From: Pseudopelobacter sp964542535
Lineage (GTDB): Bacteria > Desulfobacterota > Desulfuromonadia > Geobacterales > Pseudopelobacteraceae
Length of the DNA stretch: 64,000 nt
Assembly (NCBI GenBank): GCA_964542535.1
Contig: CAZIUE010000009.1
Location: 62,001-126,000, forward strand
Reading direction: 5' to 3'
Part shown: one piece after another, positions 8,934 through 18,603 of the stretch
Layout of the letters: every line of letters begins with the position of its first letter
Position numbering within the stretch: position 1 is the stretch's first letter
Notes under the pieces: generated by a model
Databases searched by the model: none
What the model was told of the DNA's origin: nothing
What the model saw: only the letters and a program-made list of their open reading frames with translations
Position numbers and translations under genes: made by a program

Positions 8934-11900
8934 ATGATTGAATATTCTTTCGCGCAACTGATCGATGTCGAACAACTCAGACAGATGCTGGAGTTCCATC
9001 ACCGCCTTTCCGGCATGGCCTACGGACTTTACGACGACAACGACGCCTCCATCGCTTCCGTCGGCTGGCAGGAGATCTGTTCGCGTTTTCACAGCGCTCA
9101 TCCGGCCTGTGCCGAATACTGCCGCGAAAGCAAAAGGAACATCAAGGCAAAACTGCACGAGACGGCAGAAGAGTGTATCGAATATCGCTGCGGGAACGGG
9201 ATGATCAACGTAGCCATGCCGGTCATCATCGAAGACCGGCATCTGGCAACCTTCTTCACCGGTCAGTTCTTTTACGCTGACGATCCGCCGGATCAGACAT
9301 TTTTTCTCGACCGGGCGCGTACATCCGGTTTCGATCCGGACGACTACCTTGATGCCTTGGCGCGTGTCCCGGTCCTCAGCCGCGAACATGTTCACGACAA
9401 TCTGAAATTCCTGCACTCCATGGTGCGGTTAATGGCGGAATCGGGGGTGAAGAATATCCGGCTCGGCCTTGCCCTCGCCAGCGAAAGGAAACAAAACAGG
9501 CTGATCGAGGAATGGCACGCCATATTCGGTTTCGCCCTCGATCTGTTTCAGGAAGCCGCGTTTGTGGTAGACGCAAACGGCCGGTTTCAGTACGTCAACC
9601 AGGCGGCCTGCCGTTCCCTGGGGTACAGCAGGGACGAACTGACCGGCATGACCGTTCCCGATATCGACCCGGACTTCACCGGTGAAACGGCATTACAACA
9701 CATCAAGCGCCTCCTCGAAAATGGCTCCGTGACATTCGAAACCCTTCACCGCGCCAAAGATGGGCGCCTCTTTCCGGTGGAGCTCACTGCCACCCTGTTC
9801 GAGCACAAAGGCGCAAAGTATAACCTGTCACTGACGCGGGACATCAGTGAGCGCAAACGGGTGGAGGAACAGGCATTGCGCACGAGAGAAATATTCCTCG
9901 ACACCCTGCTCAACACCATTCCCATTCCCATTTATTACAAAGACATGGAGGCGAGATATCTCGGGTGTAACAGGGCTTTTGAGAAATTCATCGGTGTGTC
10001 GAAAGAGCGCCTGACCGGCAAGACCGTATATGACACCAACCCGCCCGAGCTGGCGGACATCTACCGGAGTCATGACACAGTGCTCTTTGAGAGCGGTGGA
10101 GTTCAGCAGTATGAAGCACTGGTCAGAAATTCCAGGGGCGAGGTGCGCAACGTGGTGTTCAACAAGGCGGTTTTCACTGATCATGACGGCAACCCGCGCG
10201 GATTGATCGGCGCAATCGTGGACATCACCGAACACAAGATGACAGAGCAGCGGTTGCAGGAAGCGCTGGCATTCTCCGAGGGAGTTATCAACGCCATTCC
10301 CGATCCTTTGTTCGAAGTTGATCGTGACGGCAGATACCTCAATGCCTGGAGCCAGAAACCGGAGTTACTGGCTGTGCCAAAAGAAGATCTACTGGGCAGG
10401 ACCGTGTTCGACGTACTGTCGCCGGATAGCGCCACAATTGCGATGGCCGGCATTCGCGAGGCCGAGGAAAAAGGACTTTCATTCGGCAATATCCTGCGTA
10501 TCGATCTGCCCCAAGGTATTCACTGGTTTGAACAATCGATTTCGCGGAAACCGGGCGGGACCCCTTCCGATATCCATTTTCTTACCTTGTCGCGCGACGT
10601 AACCAGCCGAGTGAGCATGGAAACCGAACTGAAGGAGAGCGAGGCGCGTTACCGCCACCACAGCAATCTGCTTCAATCCACCCTGGAAAGCGCTTCCAGC
10701 GTGGGCGTCTTCGCCCTCGACCACGAATACCGCTATCTTGCCTTCAACCGGAGACACAGACAGGGAATGAACTACCTGTGGGGAGGGGATATCGCCGTTG
10801 GCATGAACCTGCTCGACGCCGTCGCCAGCGATGAATACCGGAAGAAAATTCGCAAGGTCTTCGATGAAGTGCTAACCGGCCGCAGCGTCTCCGTCGAAGC
10901 CCGGTTTGTAATTGAAAAAGACGACCGGGCGGTATGCGAGTACTATGAAAACCATGGTTCTCCGATCTTCAATGACGAGGGGAATGTTGTCGGGCTGACG
11001 TTTTTCGCCATCAATATCACCGAGCGCAAGAAAACCGAGCAGGCCCTCCGCATGAGCCAATTTATCGTGGACAACGCTTCAATAGGCGTCTTCCGCGGCC
11101 ATGAAAACAAAAACATCCTCTATGCCAACGAATACAGCGCGAAAATGCTCGGTTACAGCCGGGAGGAACTCTGTTCCATGACATTTTTTGACATATTCCC
11201 GGATTTGGATGAGCAAAGATGGCTTAATCACCGTAGTCAGATGCACGCCACGGGTTCGAGAAAACTTGAAGCCGTCCTCCAGCGGAAGGACGGAACCGTT
11301 TTTCCGGCTGAAGTCACGGCAAATTATCTTGAATTTGGCGACGAAGCATTCAGTTGCTCTTTCATACAGGACATCACCGAACGCAAGCGGCTGGAGGAAA
11401 TACTGCGCCGGCGCGAACGGGAATTCCGCACCCTGGTGGAAAATTCCCCCGATATCATCGTACGCTACGGGCGCGATCTCCGCCGTCAGTACGTCAACCC
11501 CGCCTTTGCCGCCATGATTGAGGGTGGAACGGCGGCGCTGCTTGGCAGAACTCCTTCGGAATTTCCCGCCCATTCCGATGCCGCCGTCTTTGAACTGAAA
11601 CTGGAAGAAGTGTTCACAAGCGGAAGAACCCTCGAATACGAGGTAAATTGGAAGAACGGGAATGGCGGCGAGATCTGCAACCTGTTCATTCTGACTCCGG
11701 AATTCGGCGAAGATGGCGCGGTGGAAAGCGTTCTTGGCGTTGGCCGTGATATCACCGAACTGCGGCGTTCATCGAATATTCTGCTGGAGAAACAACAGCG
11801 TCTGGCGGAGCTGTCCATTGAACTGTCCATGGCCGAAGAACGGGAACGCCGGCGCATTGCCACAAGCCTGCACGACATCATCGGCCAGGACCTGGCGCTT

Positions 11901-12461
11901 GCCCGGATCAAGCTGGGCCTTCTCTCTAAAAAACTGCATGCGAACGAAGACCGCGAACTGCTCAAAAACGCCCATAAGCTCATGAACAGGGTAATCAAAG
12001 GCGTTCGTTCGCTGACCCGCTTGATACATCCTCCCATTCTCCAAAGCTCCGGCTTGGAGGCGGCTTTGCAGTGGCTGGCGCGGCAGATGGGTGAGGAGTA
12101 CGGCCTTGCGGTGGAATTCCGGGACGATCTCCGGGAAACGCCCATCAGCCGTGAAATGCAGACAGACCTGTATTTCGCGGTCAGGGAACTGCTTATCAAT
12201 GTGGTCAAGCATGCCGGAACGAAGAGAGCCTCGCTATCCCTGTTCCGTGAGAATGGGGCATATCACATTGTGGTGGAAGATTGGGGTAAGGGATTCAATG
12301 CGCACAACGGCATTGACAAACAGACTGAGTCCGATGGTTTCGGTCTGTTCAACATCCGCCGCAGAATCATGCATTTCGGCGGCATACTGGAAATAGATTC
12401 ATCGCCGGGCAGCGGCACGCGGATGACGATCAAAGTGCCGCTTGAAAGCGATGAGAACTGA
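8934..12461 (+). CDS. PocR/multi-PAS sensor histidine kinase (HisKA_3, NarX-like)
   Basis: This 1175-residue soluble sensor has an N-terminal PocR-type sensory domain (about 5-165, FHHRLSGMAYGLYDDND and the conserved Cys-containing HPACAEYCRESK), then about six PAS domains (roughly 195-940, several ending in DITERK-type motifs), a HisKA_3 dimerisation domain with His in RRRIATSLHDIIGQDLALA, and a HATPase_c (DWGKGFNAH; DGFGLFNIRRRI). HisKA_3 kinases usually partner NarL/LuxR regulators, and such a gene lies 59 bases downstream. PocR domains are known to bind small ligands such as hydrocarbon derivatives or diols; the ligand here is unknown. Confidence 0.9.
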   Translation: MIEYSFAQLIDVEQLRQMLEFHHRLSGMAYGLYDDNDASIASVGWQEICSRFHSAHPACAEYCRESKRNIKAKLHETAEECIEYRCGNGMINVAMPVIIEDRHLATFFTGQFFYADDPPDQTFFLDRARTSGFDPDDYLDALARVPVLSREHVHDNLKFLHSMVRLMAESGVKNIRLGLALASERKQNRLIEEWHAIFGFALDLFQEAAFVVDANGRFQYVNQAACRSLGYSRDELTGMTVPDIDPDFTGETALQHIKRLLENGSVTFETLHRAKDGRLFPVELTATLFEHKGAKYNLSLTRDISERKRVEEQALRTREIFLDTLLNTIPIPIYYKDMEARYLGCNRAFEKFIGVSKERLTGKTVYDTNPPELADIYRSHDTVLFESGGVQQYEALVRNSRGEVRNVVFNKAVFTDHDGNPRGLIGAIVDITEHKMTEQRLQEALAFSEGVINAIPDPLFEVDRDGRYLNAWSQKPELLAVPKEDLLGRTVFDVLSPDSATIAMAGIREAEEKGLSFGNILRIDLPQGIHWFEQSISRKPGGTPSDIHFLTLSRDVTSRVSMETELKESEARYRHHSNLLQSTLESASSVGVFALDHEYRYLAFNRRHRQGMNYLWGGDIAVGMNLLDAVASDEYRKKIRKVFDEVLTGRSVSVEARFVIEKDDRAVCEYYENHGSPIFNDEGNVVGLTFFAINITERKKTEQALRMSQFIVDNASIGVFRGHENKNILYANEYSAKMLGYSREELCSMTFFDIFPDLDEQRWLNHRSQMHATGSRKLEAVLQRKDGTVFPAEVTANYLEFGDEAFSCSFIQDITERKRLEEILRRREREFRTLVENSPDIIVRYGRDLRRQYVNPAFAAMIEGGTAALLGRTPSEFPAHSDAAVFELKLEEVFTSGRTLEYEVNWKNGNGGEICNLFILTPEFGEDGAVESVLGVGRDITELRRSSNILLEKQQRLAELSIELSMAEERERRRIATSLHDIIGQDLALARIKLGLLSKKLHANEDRELLKNAHKLMNRVIKGVRSLTRLIHPPILQSSGLEAALQWLARQMGEEYGLAVEFRDDLRETPISREMQTDLYFAVRELLINVVKHAGTKRASLSLFRENGAYHIVVEDWGKGFNAHNGIDKQTESDGFGLFNIRRRIMHFGGILEIDSSPGSGTRMTIKVPLESDEN

Positions 12462-12520
12462 AATGTGCGATTCATATCGCACGGCGTTTCTAGTCGCTGG
12501 CTTGTCTCAGGAGGGTTTTC

Positions 12521-13162
12521 ATGAAAATCAAAGTGTTATTGGTCGATGATCACAAAATCATGCGCGAGGGGCTGTCCGCCATCCTGGAAATCGAGGATGA
12601 CATCGATATCGTCGCCAGCGCCGGAACCGGGGAAGAGGCCATCAAATTAGCGCTGGAGCTCTCTCCCGATGTGGTGATCATGGATCTGTCACTGCCGGAC
12701 ATGGGGGGCATGGAGGCCACCCGTAAAATTCTTTCCCGGCTTCCCCATGTCAAAGTGCTCATTCTTTCCATGCTGCTCGATCAGGACTGCGTATGTGACA
12801 GCCTGGAATCCGGGGCCAGGGGGTATCTGGTAAAAGACTGCGCGGCTGAGGAACTGGTAACGGCCATTCATACGATTTACGACGGCAAACCGTATTTCTG
12901 CGCCGATGTTCAGGAAATATTGATTCGAAAGAACGTACCCGGCAATTCCAGGGAGACGGCGTCCGTTTCATTGACAAACCGGGAACGGGAAGTGCTGGTG
13001 TTGACGGCTCAAGGATTCAGCATCAAGGAAATCGCATTCGAACTGAAAATCAGTGACAAGATGGTCGAGGTCCATCGCGCAAAGACCAAGAAAAAGCTGG
13101 GTCTCGGCTCCATTGCCCAGCTGACGGTGTATGCCGTCCGCACCGGATTGATTTCCGTATGA
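12521..13162 (+). CDS. NarL/LuxR-family response regulator
   Basis: This 213-residue protein has an N-terminal receiver (LLVDDHKIMREG; phospho-Asp in DVVIMDLSLPDMGG; K in LVKDC) and a C-terminal LuxR helix-turn-helix (LTNREREVLVLTAQGFSIKE, then EIAFELKISDKMVEVHRA). AGGAGGG precedes ATG 12521. It is the probable cognate regulator of the PocR/PAS kinase immediately upstream. The targets are unknown, and no obvious effector gene follows on this strand. Confidence 0.92.
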   Translation: MKIKVLLVDDHKIMREGLSAILEIEDDIDIVASAGTGEEAIKLALELSPDVVIMDLSLPDMGGMEATRKILSRLPHVKVLILSMLLDQDCVCDSLESGARGYLVKDCAAEELVTAIHTIYDGKPYFCADVQEILIRKNVPGNSRETASVSLTNREREVLVLTAQGFSIKEIAFELKISDKMVEVHRAKTKKKLGLGSIAQLTVYAVRTGLISV

Positions 13163-13251
13163 GGCACACTTTTGAGCTGCAACGTGTTTGCTTCTGTTTC
13201 ATCCTGCCTGGCAGCGGTCAGCCTTATTCACTCCGGATCAGATTCACAAAA

Positions 13252-13298
13252 CGAATCTCCCTTGATTTCCGTTTTCCGGACAATCAAAGGGAGATTCG
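13252..13298. terminator. Hairpin between convergent response regulator and ribB
   Basis: CGAATCTCCC-TTGATT (from 13252) pairs with AATCAAAGGGAGATTCG (to 13298) apart from one bulged base, with a 14-base loop. No T-run follows on the plus strand. It is probably a shared terminator for the two converging genes. Confidence 0.5.
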
Positions 13299-13355
13299 TG
13301 TGCAACACGCGGCATATCGGCCGATCACCACACCTACATTGAAAATGACGCTCTG

Positions 13356-14066
13356 TCACGCATCAGCCAGACGAACCGCTCCGACTTGCCGTGACACCAG
13401 GTCAGGCCGCCAACACGCACCCTCGTGACTCAGGCGGTAGCGCACCACATCCTCCACCGTGATCAGCGGGAAACCATGGTTCCTGGAAAAGGCAACAATT
13501 TCGGGCAGGCGCGCCATGCTGCCGTCCGGGTTGGTCAGCTCGCAGAGCACCCCGCACGGCTTCAGCCCCGCCAGGCGCATCAGGTCCACGGTGGCCTCGG
13601 TGTGTCCCCGACGCTCCAGCACCCCGCCGGGGCGGGCCCGCAGGGGAAAAACATGACCGGGACGACTGAGGCATGCGGAGTCGGCATCATCGGCGATGGC
13701 CGCCCGGATGGTGGTCAGACGGTCGGCGGCGGAGACGCCGGTGGTCACCCCTTCCGCCGCCTCGATGGAAACGGTGAAGGCAGTCTGGTAGCGGCTGCTG
13801 TTGTCCCTGACCATCAGGGGAAGGTCCAGGCGACGCACCGCCTCGTCGGTCAGACAGAGACAGACGATGCCACTGCACTCGCGGATCAGCATGGCGACCT
13901 GCTCCCGGGTCAGGCTCTGGGCGGCGAAGATCAGGTCCCCCTCGTTTTCGCGCTGTTCATCGTCGGTGACCAGAACACCCTGGCCTCTGCGCAGGGCATC
14001 CAGGGCGCGCTCGACGCGCTGGAAGGGGGTTTCTTCGTAGGGGATGGAAACGTACGACTGATTCAT
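13356..14066 (-). CDS. ribB: 3,4-dihydroxy-2-butanone 4-phosphate synthase (riboflavin synthesis)
   Basis: The 236-residue enzyme converts ribulose 5-phosphate to formate and 3,4-dihydroxy-2-butanone 4-phosphate, a four-carbon precursor of riboflavin. Diagnostic blocks are DDEQRENEGDLIFAAQ (metal-binding Glu), MIRECSGIVCLCL, TGVSAADR and RPGHVFPLRARPGGVLERRG with HTEA. The start at the ATG complementary to 14064-14066 has AGGAGGT upstream. The frame ends about 30 residues after the DHBP domain, so it is RibB alone and not fused to GTP cyclohydrolase II. It is preceded by an FMN riboswitch, indicating feedback control. Confidence 0.93.
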   Translation of the reverse strand: MNQSYVSIPYEETPFQRVERALDALRRGQGVLVTDDEQRENEGDLIFAAQSLTREQVAMLIRECSGIVCLCLTDEAVRRLDLPLMVRDNSSRYQTAFTVSIEAAEGVTTGVSAADRLTTIRAAIADDADSACLSRPGHVFPLRARPGGVLERRGHTEATVDLMRLAGLKPCGVLCELTNPDGSMARLPEIVAFSRNHGFPLITVEDVVRYRLSHEGACWRPDLVSRQVGAVRLADA

Positions 14067-14184
14067 GGTGCTACCTCCTGGGGTGTGGTGGCTTACCAGA
14101 ATCAGGGCTGCGGAACGGGCAGCTGCCGGCGCGCGGCCGGACAGCCCCGGCAACGGAAAAACCGAAGGCGGGTCAATGACTGCC

Positions 14185-14331
14185 GTATCCTCTTTCATCC
14201 GGACTGTAACCGTCGGCCCTGGCATCTCACCAGATCTGCTGACCCTCTTCGCAAGAAGAGGCGCTCGCGGGCTCCCCGGATCGAAGCCGGGATACCGCCG
14301 GTGGGGAGTTTCACCCCGCCCTGAGAATAAG
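14185..14331 (-). promoter_or_regulatory. FMN riboswitch (RFN element) upstream of ribB
   Basis: On the minus strand the leader contains the conserved RFN segments in order: CTCAGGGCGGGGTGAAACTC, CCCACCGGCGGTA, GAGCCCGCGAGCG, GGTCAGCAGATCTGGTGAGA, and GCCGACGGTTACAGTCCGGA followed by TGAAAGAGGATA. This six-way junction binds FMN and shuts off expression of riboflavin genes. About 120 bases separate it from the ribB start, enough for an expression platform near the GC-rich region 14080-14160. Confidence 0.95.
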
Positions 14332-14571
14332 CGTGCCTACGATAGGAAATGAGAGCCTCCCTGTCAACCGCTTTCTCCCCTGAAGGGGGATCGCCGGGGA
14401 GCAGTGAGCCGTTCGCCAGCGGTTTTTTCCTTTGCTCCCCCCGGTGGCCATGGTATGGTGTGGGCGCCGTGTCCGGCCGCGCATCCAGCCGGTTCCGGCA
14501 GTCCATGCTGTGTCGCACCTCTCGTCCCCCGTGATCACGGGGCCCATGCCCCACAACATAAAGGAGGGAAT

Positions 14572-14871
14572 ATGGCAGGCAAACAAGTGACGGTTCTGGC
14601 TCGCTTCAGGGCGAAGCCGGGGATGGAAGAGAAGGCCAAGCAGGCGATTCTGGCATGCGTAGCGCCAACCCGCGCCGAGGCGGGCTGCATCAACTACGAC
14701 CTTCACCAGGACCCAAACGACAAGGCGGTCTTCATCCTGTATGAAAACTGGGCCAGCAAGGAGATCCTGGACCAGCACCTGGAGACCCCCCACCTGGTCG
14801 GCCTGAAGGCCCAGTCCGACGAGCTTTTCGCCGAGCCGCTGGACATCACCCTGCTGGAGATGATCAGCTGA
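14572..14871 (+). CDS. Antibiotic biosynthesis monooxygenase (ABM) family protein
   Basis: A 99-residue ferredoxin-like fold protein with the typical pattern VTVLARFRAKPGMEEKAKQA, TRAEAGCINYDLHQDP and YENWASKEILDQHLETPHL. The family includes YgiN-type quinol monooxygenases and many small dimeric proteins of unknown substrate. AAGGAGGG precedes ATG 14572; the longer upstream frame runs over the ribB leader antisense and is not used. A terminator follows, so it is probably monocistronic. Confidence 0.88.
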   Translation: MAGKQVTVLARFRAKPGMEEKAKQAILACVAPTRAEAGCINYDLHQDPNDKAVFILYENWASKEILDQHLETPHLVGLKAQSDELFAEPLDITLLEMIS

Positions 14872-14907
14872 CAGTTTTGATAATCGGAACAAGCACCTGA
14901 AAACACG

Positions 14908-14952
14908 ATCCCCCCGCCAACCGCGTTCCGCGAGCTGGCGGGGGGATTTTTT
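14908..14952 (+). terminator. Rho-independent terminator after the ABM gene
   Basis: ATCCCCCCGCCA at 14908-14919 pairs with TGGCGGGGGGAT ending at 14947, directly followed by a T-run. The hairpin can also serve the convergent ABC-F gene that ends at 14979. Confidence 0.85.
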
Positions 14953-14978
14953 CATCTCAACCATGCGCAATCAGGACT

Positions 14979-16925
14979 TTATGCCGACAGCTCCTCCCAT
15001 TCCTGGTAGAGCCGCTCCAGCTCCAGGTTCAGGGCGGCGTGCCGGTCGCCCGCCTCCTGCCCCCGCTCGGCGTCATCGAAGAAGCCGGGGGCGGCCATCT
15101 CCCCTTCCAGGCGGGCAATGTCAGCCTCGACACGGCTGATCTGCTTTTCCGTCTCGGCCAGCTGTTTCTTCCGCTTCTCCTCCTCACGCCTGAGCCGTTT
15201 CTGCTCCTCCCGGTCCTTCAGCCGCTCCGCCTTTTCGAAGACCGGCAGAGGCTCCGGTTCCACCGGAGCCATCCGCGCCTCGCTCCCCCCATTCCGGGGA
15301 GGAGATGCCGGCGCGGCAGACGGCATCCCTTCCTTCTTCTCCAGGTAGTACTCGTAGTCGCCGTAGTAGTCGGTAAGGTTCCCCCCCCCGACCTCCACCA
15401 CGCGTGTGGCCAGGCCGTTGACGAAGTAGCGGTCATGTGAGACGAAGACCACCGTGCCGTCGAAGGATTTCAGGGCGTCCAGCAGCACCTCCTTGCTGAA
15501 CAGGTCCAGGTGGTTGGTCGGTTCGTCCATCAGGAGCAGGTTGGAGGGGCGCAGGAGCATCTTGGCCAGGGCCAGGCGGTTGCGCTCCCCGCCGGAGAGA
15601 ACCCCCACCGGCTTGTTGATGTCGTCGCCGGAGAAGAGGAAGGCGCCCAGGATGTCCCGCAGGCGGGGAACCATGTCGTAGGGGGCGTCGCTGTAGATCT
15701 CCTCGTAGACCGTGCGGCCGGAGTCCAGCACGCTGGCCTGATCCTGGGCAAAGTAGTCCATGGCCACGTTGTGACCCATGATGCACTCCCCCTCCTGATA
15801 CTCGGCGCCGGCCAGCACGGACATGAGCGTGGATTTCCCCGCGCCGTTGTGACCCACCAGGGCCACCCGCTCCCCCTTCTCCACCACCAGGTCGACCCGG
15901 TCCAGCACGCGGTGGCTGCCGAACGCCTTGGTCAGCTTCTTCAACTCCATGACGATCCTGCCGCTCTTGGGGGCATCGGGGAAGTGGAAGCGGATCCGTT
16001 TGCGCTCGGGCGGGATGATAATCCGCTCGATCTTCTCCAGCTGCTTGATGCGCGACTGCACCAGGGAGGCCTTGTTGGCCTGGTAGCGGAAGCGGCGGAT
16101 GAAGTCCTCGATCTTCTCCACCTCCTCGTCCTGGATGCGCTTGGCTTCCCGCAGGGCCGAGACCCGTTCCTCGCGCTGCACCAGATAGCGGGAATAGGTG
16201 CAGTGGTAATCGGTAATGGCATGGTTCCAGACCTCGGCCACCCGGCTGCAGACCTGGTCCATGAAGAAGCGGTCGTGGGAGACCAGGATCACCGAGCCGG
16301 GATAGGAGCAGAGGTACCCCTCCAGCCAGTTGCGCGCCTCGATGTCCAGATGGTTGGTCGGTTCGTCCAGCAGCAGCACGTCCGGCCGCTGCAACAGCAG
16401 CCGCGCCAAGGCGATGCGCATCTGCCAGCCGCCGGAGAACTCGCCGCAGTCCCGCTCCCCGTCATCGGGGGTGAAGCCCAGCCCTTTCAGCACCGCGCCG
16501 ATCTCCGCCTCCATGGTGTACCCCCCCCGGTGGCGGAACTGCTCTTGCAGTTCGCCGTAGCGGTGGAGCAGCTGTTCATGCTCGGGGGAATCGTGGGAGC
16601 TCTGTTCCAGCTCCCGCCCCAGCCGGTGGAGCTCATCCTCCATGGCCAGGAGCTCACCGAAGGCAGAGCGCGCCTCGGAAAACAGGGAGCGGCCGGAGGT
16701 GACGATACCGTCCTGGGGGAGGTAGGAGGCGCGGGCGCCGCGGGCGAACTGGATCTCGCCGGAACTCGGTTCGATCAGGCCGGCGATGATCTTCATCAGG
16801 GTCGATTTGCCGGCGCCGTTTTCCCCAACCAGGGCAACCCGTTCGCCCTTTTTCAGATGCCAGGATATGTTGGTGAAGAGGGGATTTCCGGCGAAGTCTT
16901 TGGAGAGATGTTTGAGATGGAGCAT
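14979..16925 (-). CDS. ABC-F family ATP-binding protein (ribosome-associated, Uup/YheS-like)
   Basis: This 648-residue soluble protein has two ABC ATPase cassettes and no membrane segment. Walker A motifs are GENGAGKST (about 35-43) and GHNGAGKST. Signature motifs are SGGWQMRIALARLLL and SGGERNRLALAKMLL, each followed by LDEPTNHLD-type Walker B. The linker between the cassettes is charged and helical (KIEDFIRRFRYQANK), as in ABC-F proteins that act at the ribosomal E site. The C-terminus carries a Lys/Glu-rich coiled coil (about 560-640) similar to the Uup/YdiF tail. A diverged fragment of a related gene lies at 18534-18603. Confidence 0.92.
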   Translation of the reverse strand: MLHLKHLSKDFAGNPLFTNISWHLKKGERVALVGENGAGKSTLMKIIAGLIEPSSGEIQFARGARASYLPQDGIVTSGRSLFSEARSAFGELLAMEDELHRLGRELEQSSHDSPEHEQLLHRYGELQEQFRHRGGYTMEAEIGAVLKGLGFTPDDGERDCGEFSGGWQMRIALARLLLQRPDVLLLDEPTNHLDIEARNWLEGYLCSYPGSVILVSHDRFFMDQVCSRVAEVWNHAITDYHCTYSRYLVQREERVSALREAKRIQDEEVEKIEDFIRRFRYQANKASLVQSRIKQLEKIERIIIPPERKRIRFHFPDAPKSGRIVMELKKLTKAFGSHRVLDRVDLVVEKGERVALVGHNGAGKSTLMSVLAGAEYQEGECIMGHNVAMDYFAQDQASVLDSGRTVYEEIYSDAPYDMVPRLRDILGAFLFSGDDINKPVGVLSGGERNRLALAKMLLRPSNLLLMDEPTNHLDLFSKEVLLDALKSFDGTVVFVSHDRYFVNGLATRVVEVGGGNLTDYYGDYEYYLEKKEGMPSAAPASPPRNGGSEARMAPVEPEPLPVFEKAERLKDREEQKRLRREEEKRKKQLAETEKQISRVEADIARLEGEMAAPGFFDDAERGQEAGDRHAALNLELERLYQEWEELSA

Positions 16926-17105
16926 GGGGATTCTTGTAGCACGGATGGGCGGTCAGCGGCAAGGGGGACAACTGATCAGGCTGTCCGGATGTGCGCCCGA
17001 TCGATCGGTTAGTTCCGCATATACCTTTCTTCTTCCGGGCATGACGTTGGACTGCCGCATTTAAGGTTCATTGCAACTGCAGAAGATCGCTCTTGTGGTA
17101 GAGGC

Positions 17106-18356
17106 TTATGTAAAACTGCTGTTGGTAGGGGGATAGAGGCCTGGAAAATAATATTCGACCGCATGGATAGGGAAACCGAAGCGAAGCCCGCCCTGCGGCA
17201 TTGGGGAGACCAATAACTTTTCCTGCAAGAGTGAAGATACCAGGCTGCGAGCAACGCGATCACCCAGCCCCGTAATCCTGCTTACGTCGCCGCGTGGGAC
17301 TTCTCCACGAAGTAATGCCTCCTGCAGCAGGTGAGCTGCCTCAGGCCTCATCTTGTTTCCAGCCATTCCTGGTGGAGTCAGCGCAAGATTCAGTCTCCGT
17401 AACGCCACATAGCCCTTGATGCGCTCAAGCAGGGCGTCGAGTTTCAACACACTACTCATGTACTCAATTTGATCAAGACAGACTTCGAGAAAGAATCGAC
17501 AAAACAGCTCTAGCCCCTGACGGGAGAGGTTTCCCCTACCATCAAGATCTCCCTTGCGCGGTGCATCCGCCTCAGCCAGGGCACGGTAATATCTGTCGCG
17601 GTTACGAGCGAGACCGCGACTGACATTCCATATACCGTATCCTGGCAGTATCTTTCGAAATGCTGCGTCTGTATAGAGGCGGGCGACACGGCCGTTACCA
17701 TCCAAAAACGGATGTATCCACATCAGACGGTGATGCGATGCAGCCACAGTGATTATGGGATACACACCATGTGACCGCACACCGTACCTTTGCTGAAATC
17801 GATCAAAAAAAGCCTGGAGACAACAACTGGCCGGGCCCACATGAGCCCCGACGCGCACATCGGCTTCGCGAGGCTCGCCTCCAACCACCTCCAATCGTTC
17901 ACCGGTTTCTTCATTCATAACCAATCGAAGCTCATAGGGAAGCTGATCGTAAAAAATCTTATGAACCCAGCACAAAAATCTTTTTGAGGTTATTTCCATG
18001 TCCGGTTCAATGGCTAGTTGTTCCTCGATCTGGCGCTGGCAGTCGATATGCACAGTGCTTTCGATTTGCCTATTACGTTTGGCTGGATCCGACGAGTAGT
18101 CCTTTCGAGTAGCTCGTTCGATATCGATTGGATGCGTAGAGTTACCTTCAATTATATTGCTGTAGTAGCTATTGATAATTCGCAGCAACTCACGCATAGA
18201 GGTTTGTGTAACCTCAGGCAGCTGTGCTCCGAGGGCAGCCGACTTGGCGAGGATGTGCGCTGCCAGATCTTCCAACTCGCCACTCTCCACCATCATCGGC
18301 TCCATCTCGCTGATTCTCGTGTACAACCCCAGCTCGCGCGCTTCAGATTCCGACAT
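17106..18356 (-). CDS. Fic domain protein (probable AMP-transferase) with inhibitory helix and C-terminal wHTH
   Basis: 416 residues. The Fic active-site motif HPFLDGNGRVARL starts at H215, complete for adenylylation or related NMP transfer. An N-terminal inhibitory motif S66-N-I-I-E70-G71 within INSYYSNIIEGN is the (S/T)xxxE(G/N) type, so it belongs to the class with the inhibitor upstream in the same chain. The C-terminal 100 residues look like a winged helix (DVSRITGLGDRVARSLVSSL). AAGGT sits 6 bases before the ATG. It opens the accessory zone and has no antitoxin-like neighbour, in agreement with cis-inhibition. Confidence 0.88.
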   Translation of the reverse strand: MSESEARELGLYTRISEMEPMMVESGELEDLAAHILAKSAALGAQLPEVTQTSMRELLRIINSYYSNIIEGNSTHPIDIERATRKDYSSDPAKRNRQIESTVHIDCQRQIEEQLAIEPDMEITSKRFLCWVHKIFYDQLPYELRLVMNEETGERLEVVGGEPREADVRVGAHVGPASCCLQAFFDRFQQRYGVRSHGVYPIITVAASHHRLMWIHPFLDGNGRVARLYTDAAFRKILPGYGIWNVSRGLARNRDRYYRALAEADAPRKGDLDGRGNLSRQGLELFCRFFLEVCLDQIEYMSSVLKLDALLERIKGYVALRRLNLALTPPGMAGNKMRPEAAHLLQEALLRGEVPRGDVSRITGLGDRVARSLVSSLLQEKLLVSPMPQGGLRFGFPIHAVEYYFPGLYPPTNSSFT

Positions 18357-18510
18357 TAATGTACCTTATACCTCAATGTATCATGCTGGTTTTTGGTAAA
18401 AACATGAAATTGCTGCAAGGCTTCTTATAGCATTTATGTCAGCATTAATGCCAGACAAAAAATGGAGCAACGCAAAAGAGGAGGGCATTGGAAAACAAGG
18501 GGAAACGGGT

Positions 18511-18525
18511 GACACCTCCCATATT
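18511..18525 (+). repeat. 15-mer GACACCTCCCATATT next to a gene fragment
   Basis: GACACCTCCCATATT at 18511-18525 recurs with one change at 20877-20891. Both copies sit within about 20 bases of a broken end of a partial gene copy (the ABC-F fragment here, the hyuB fragment there). This may be a remnant of a REP or transposon end. Confidence 0.4.
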
Positions 18526-18533
18526 CTAGGGGA

Positions 18534-18603
18534 GGGAGGAGGCGCGGGCGAACTGGATCTCGCCGCTGATGGATTCCACCAGGCCGGCGATGATCTTCAT
18601 TGT
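18534..18603 (-). pseudogene. Fragment of a second ABC-F gene
   Basis: About 65 bp read on the minus strand as MKIIAGLVESISGEIQFARA, matching residues around MKIIAGLIEPSSGEIQFARG of the ABC-F protein at 14979-16925, with an in-frame gap of 9 bp and several substitutions. It begins directly after the yoeB stop codon and ends in a GACACCTCCCATATT motif. It is a relic, not expressed as a protein. Confidence 0.6.

Noticed and set aside
15510..17012. 500-residue plus-strand frame opposite the ABC-F gene
   Set aside because: Low-complexity His/Gly/Leu-rich translation typical of the antisense of a G+C-rich gene. No ribosome site or motif.
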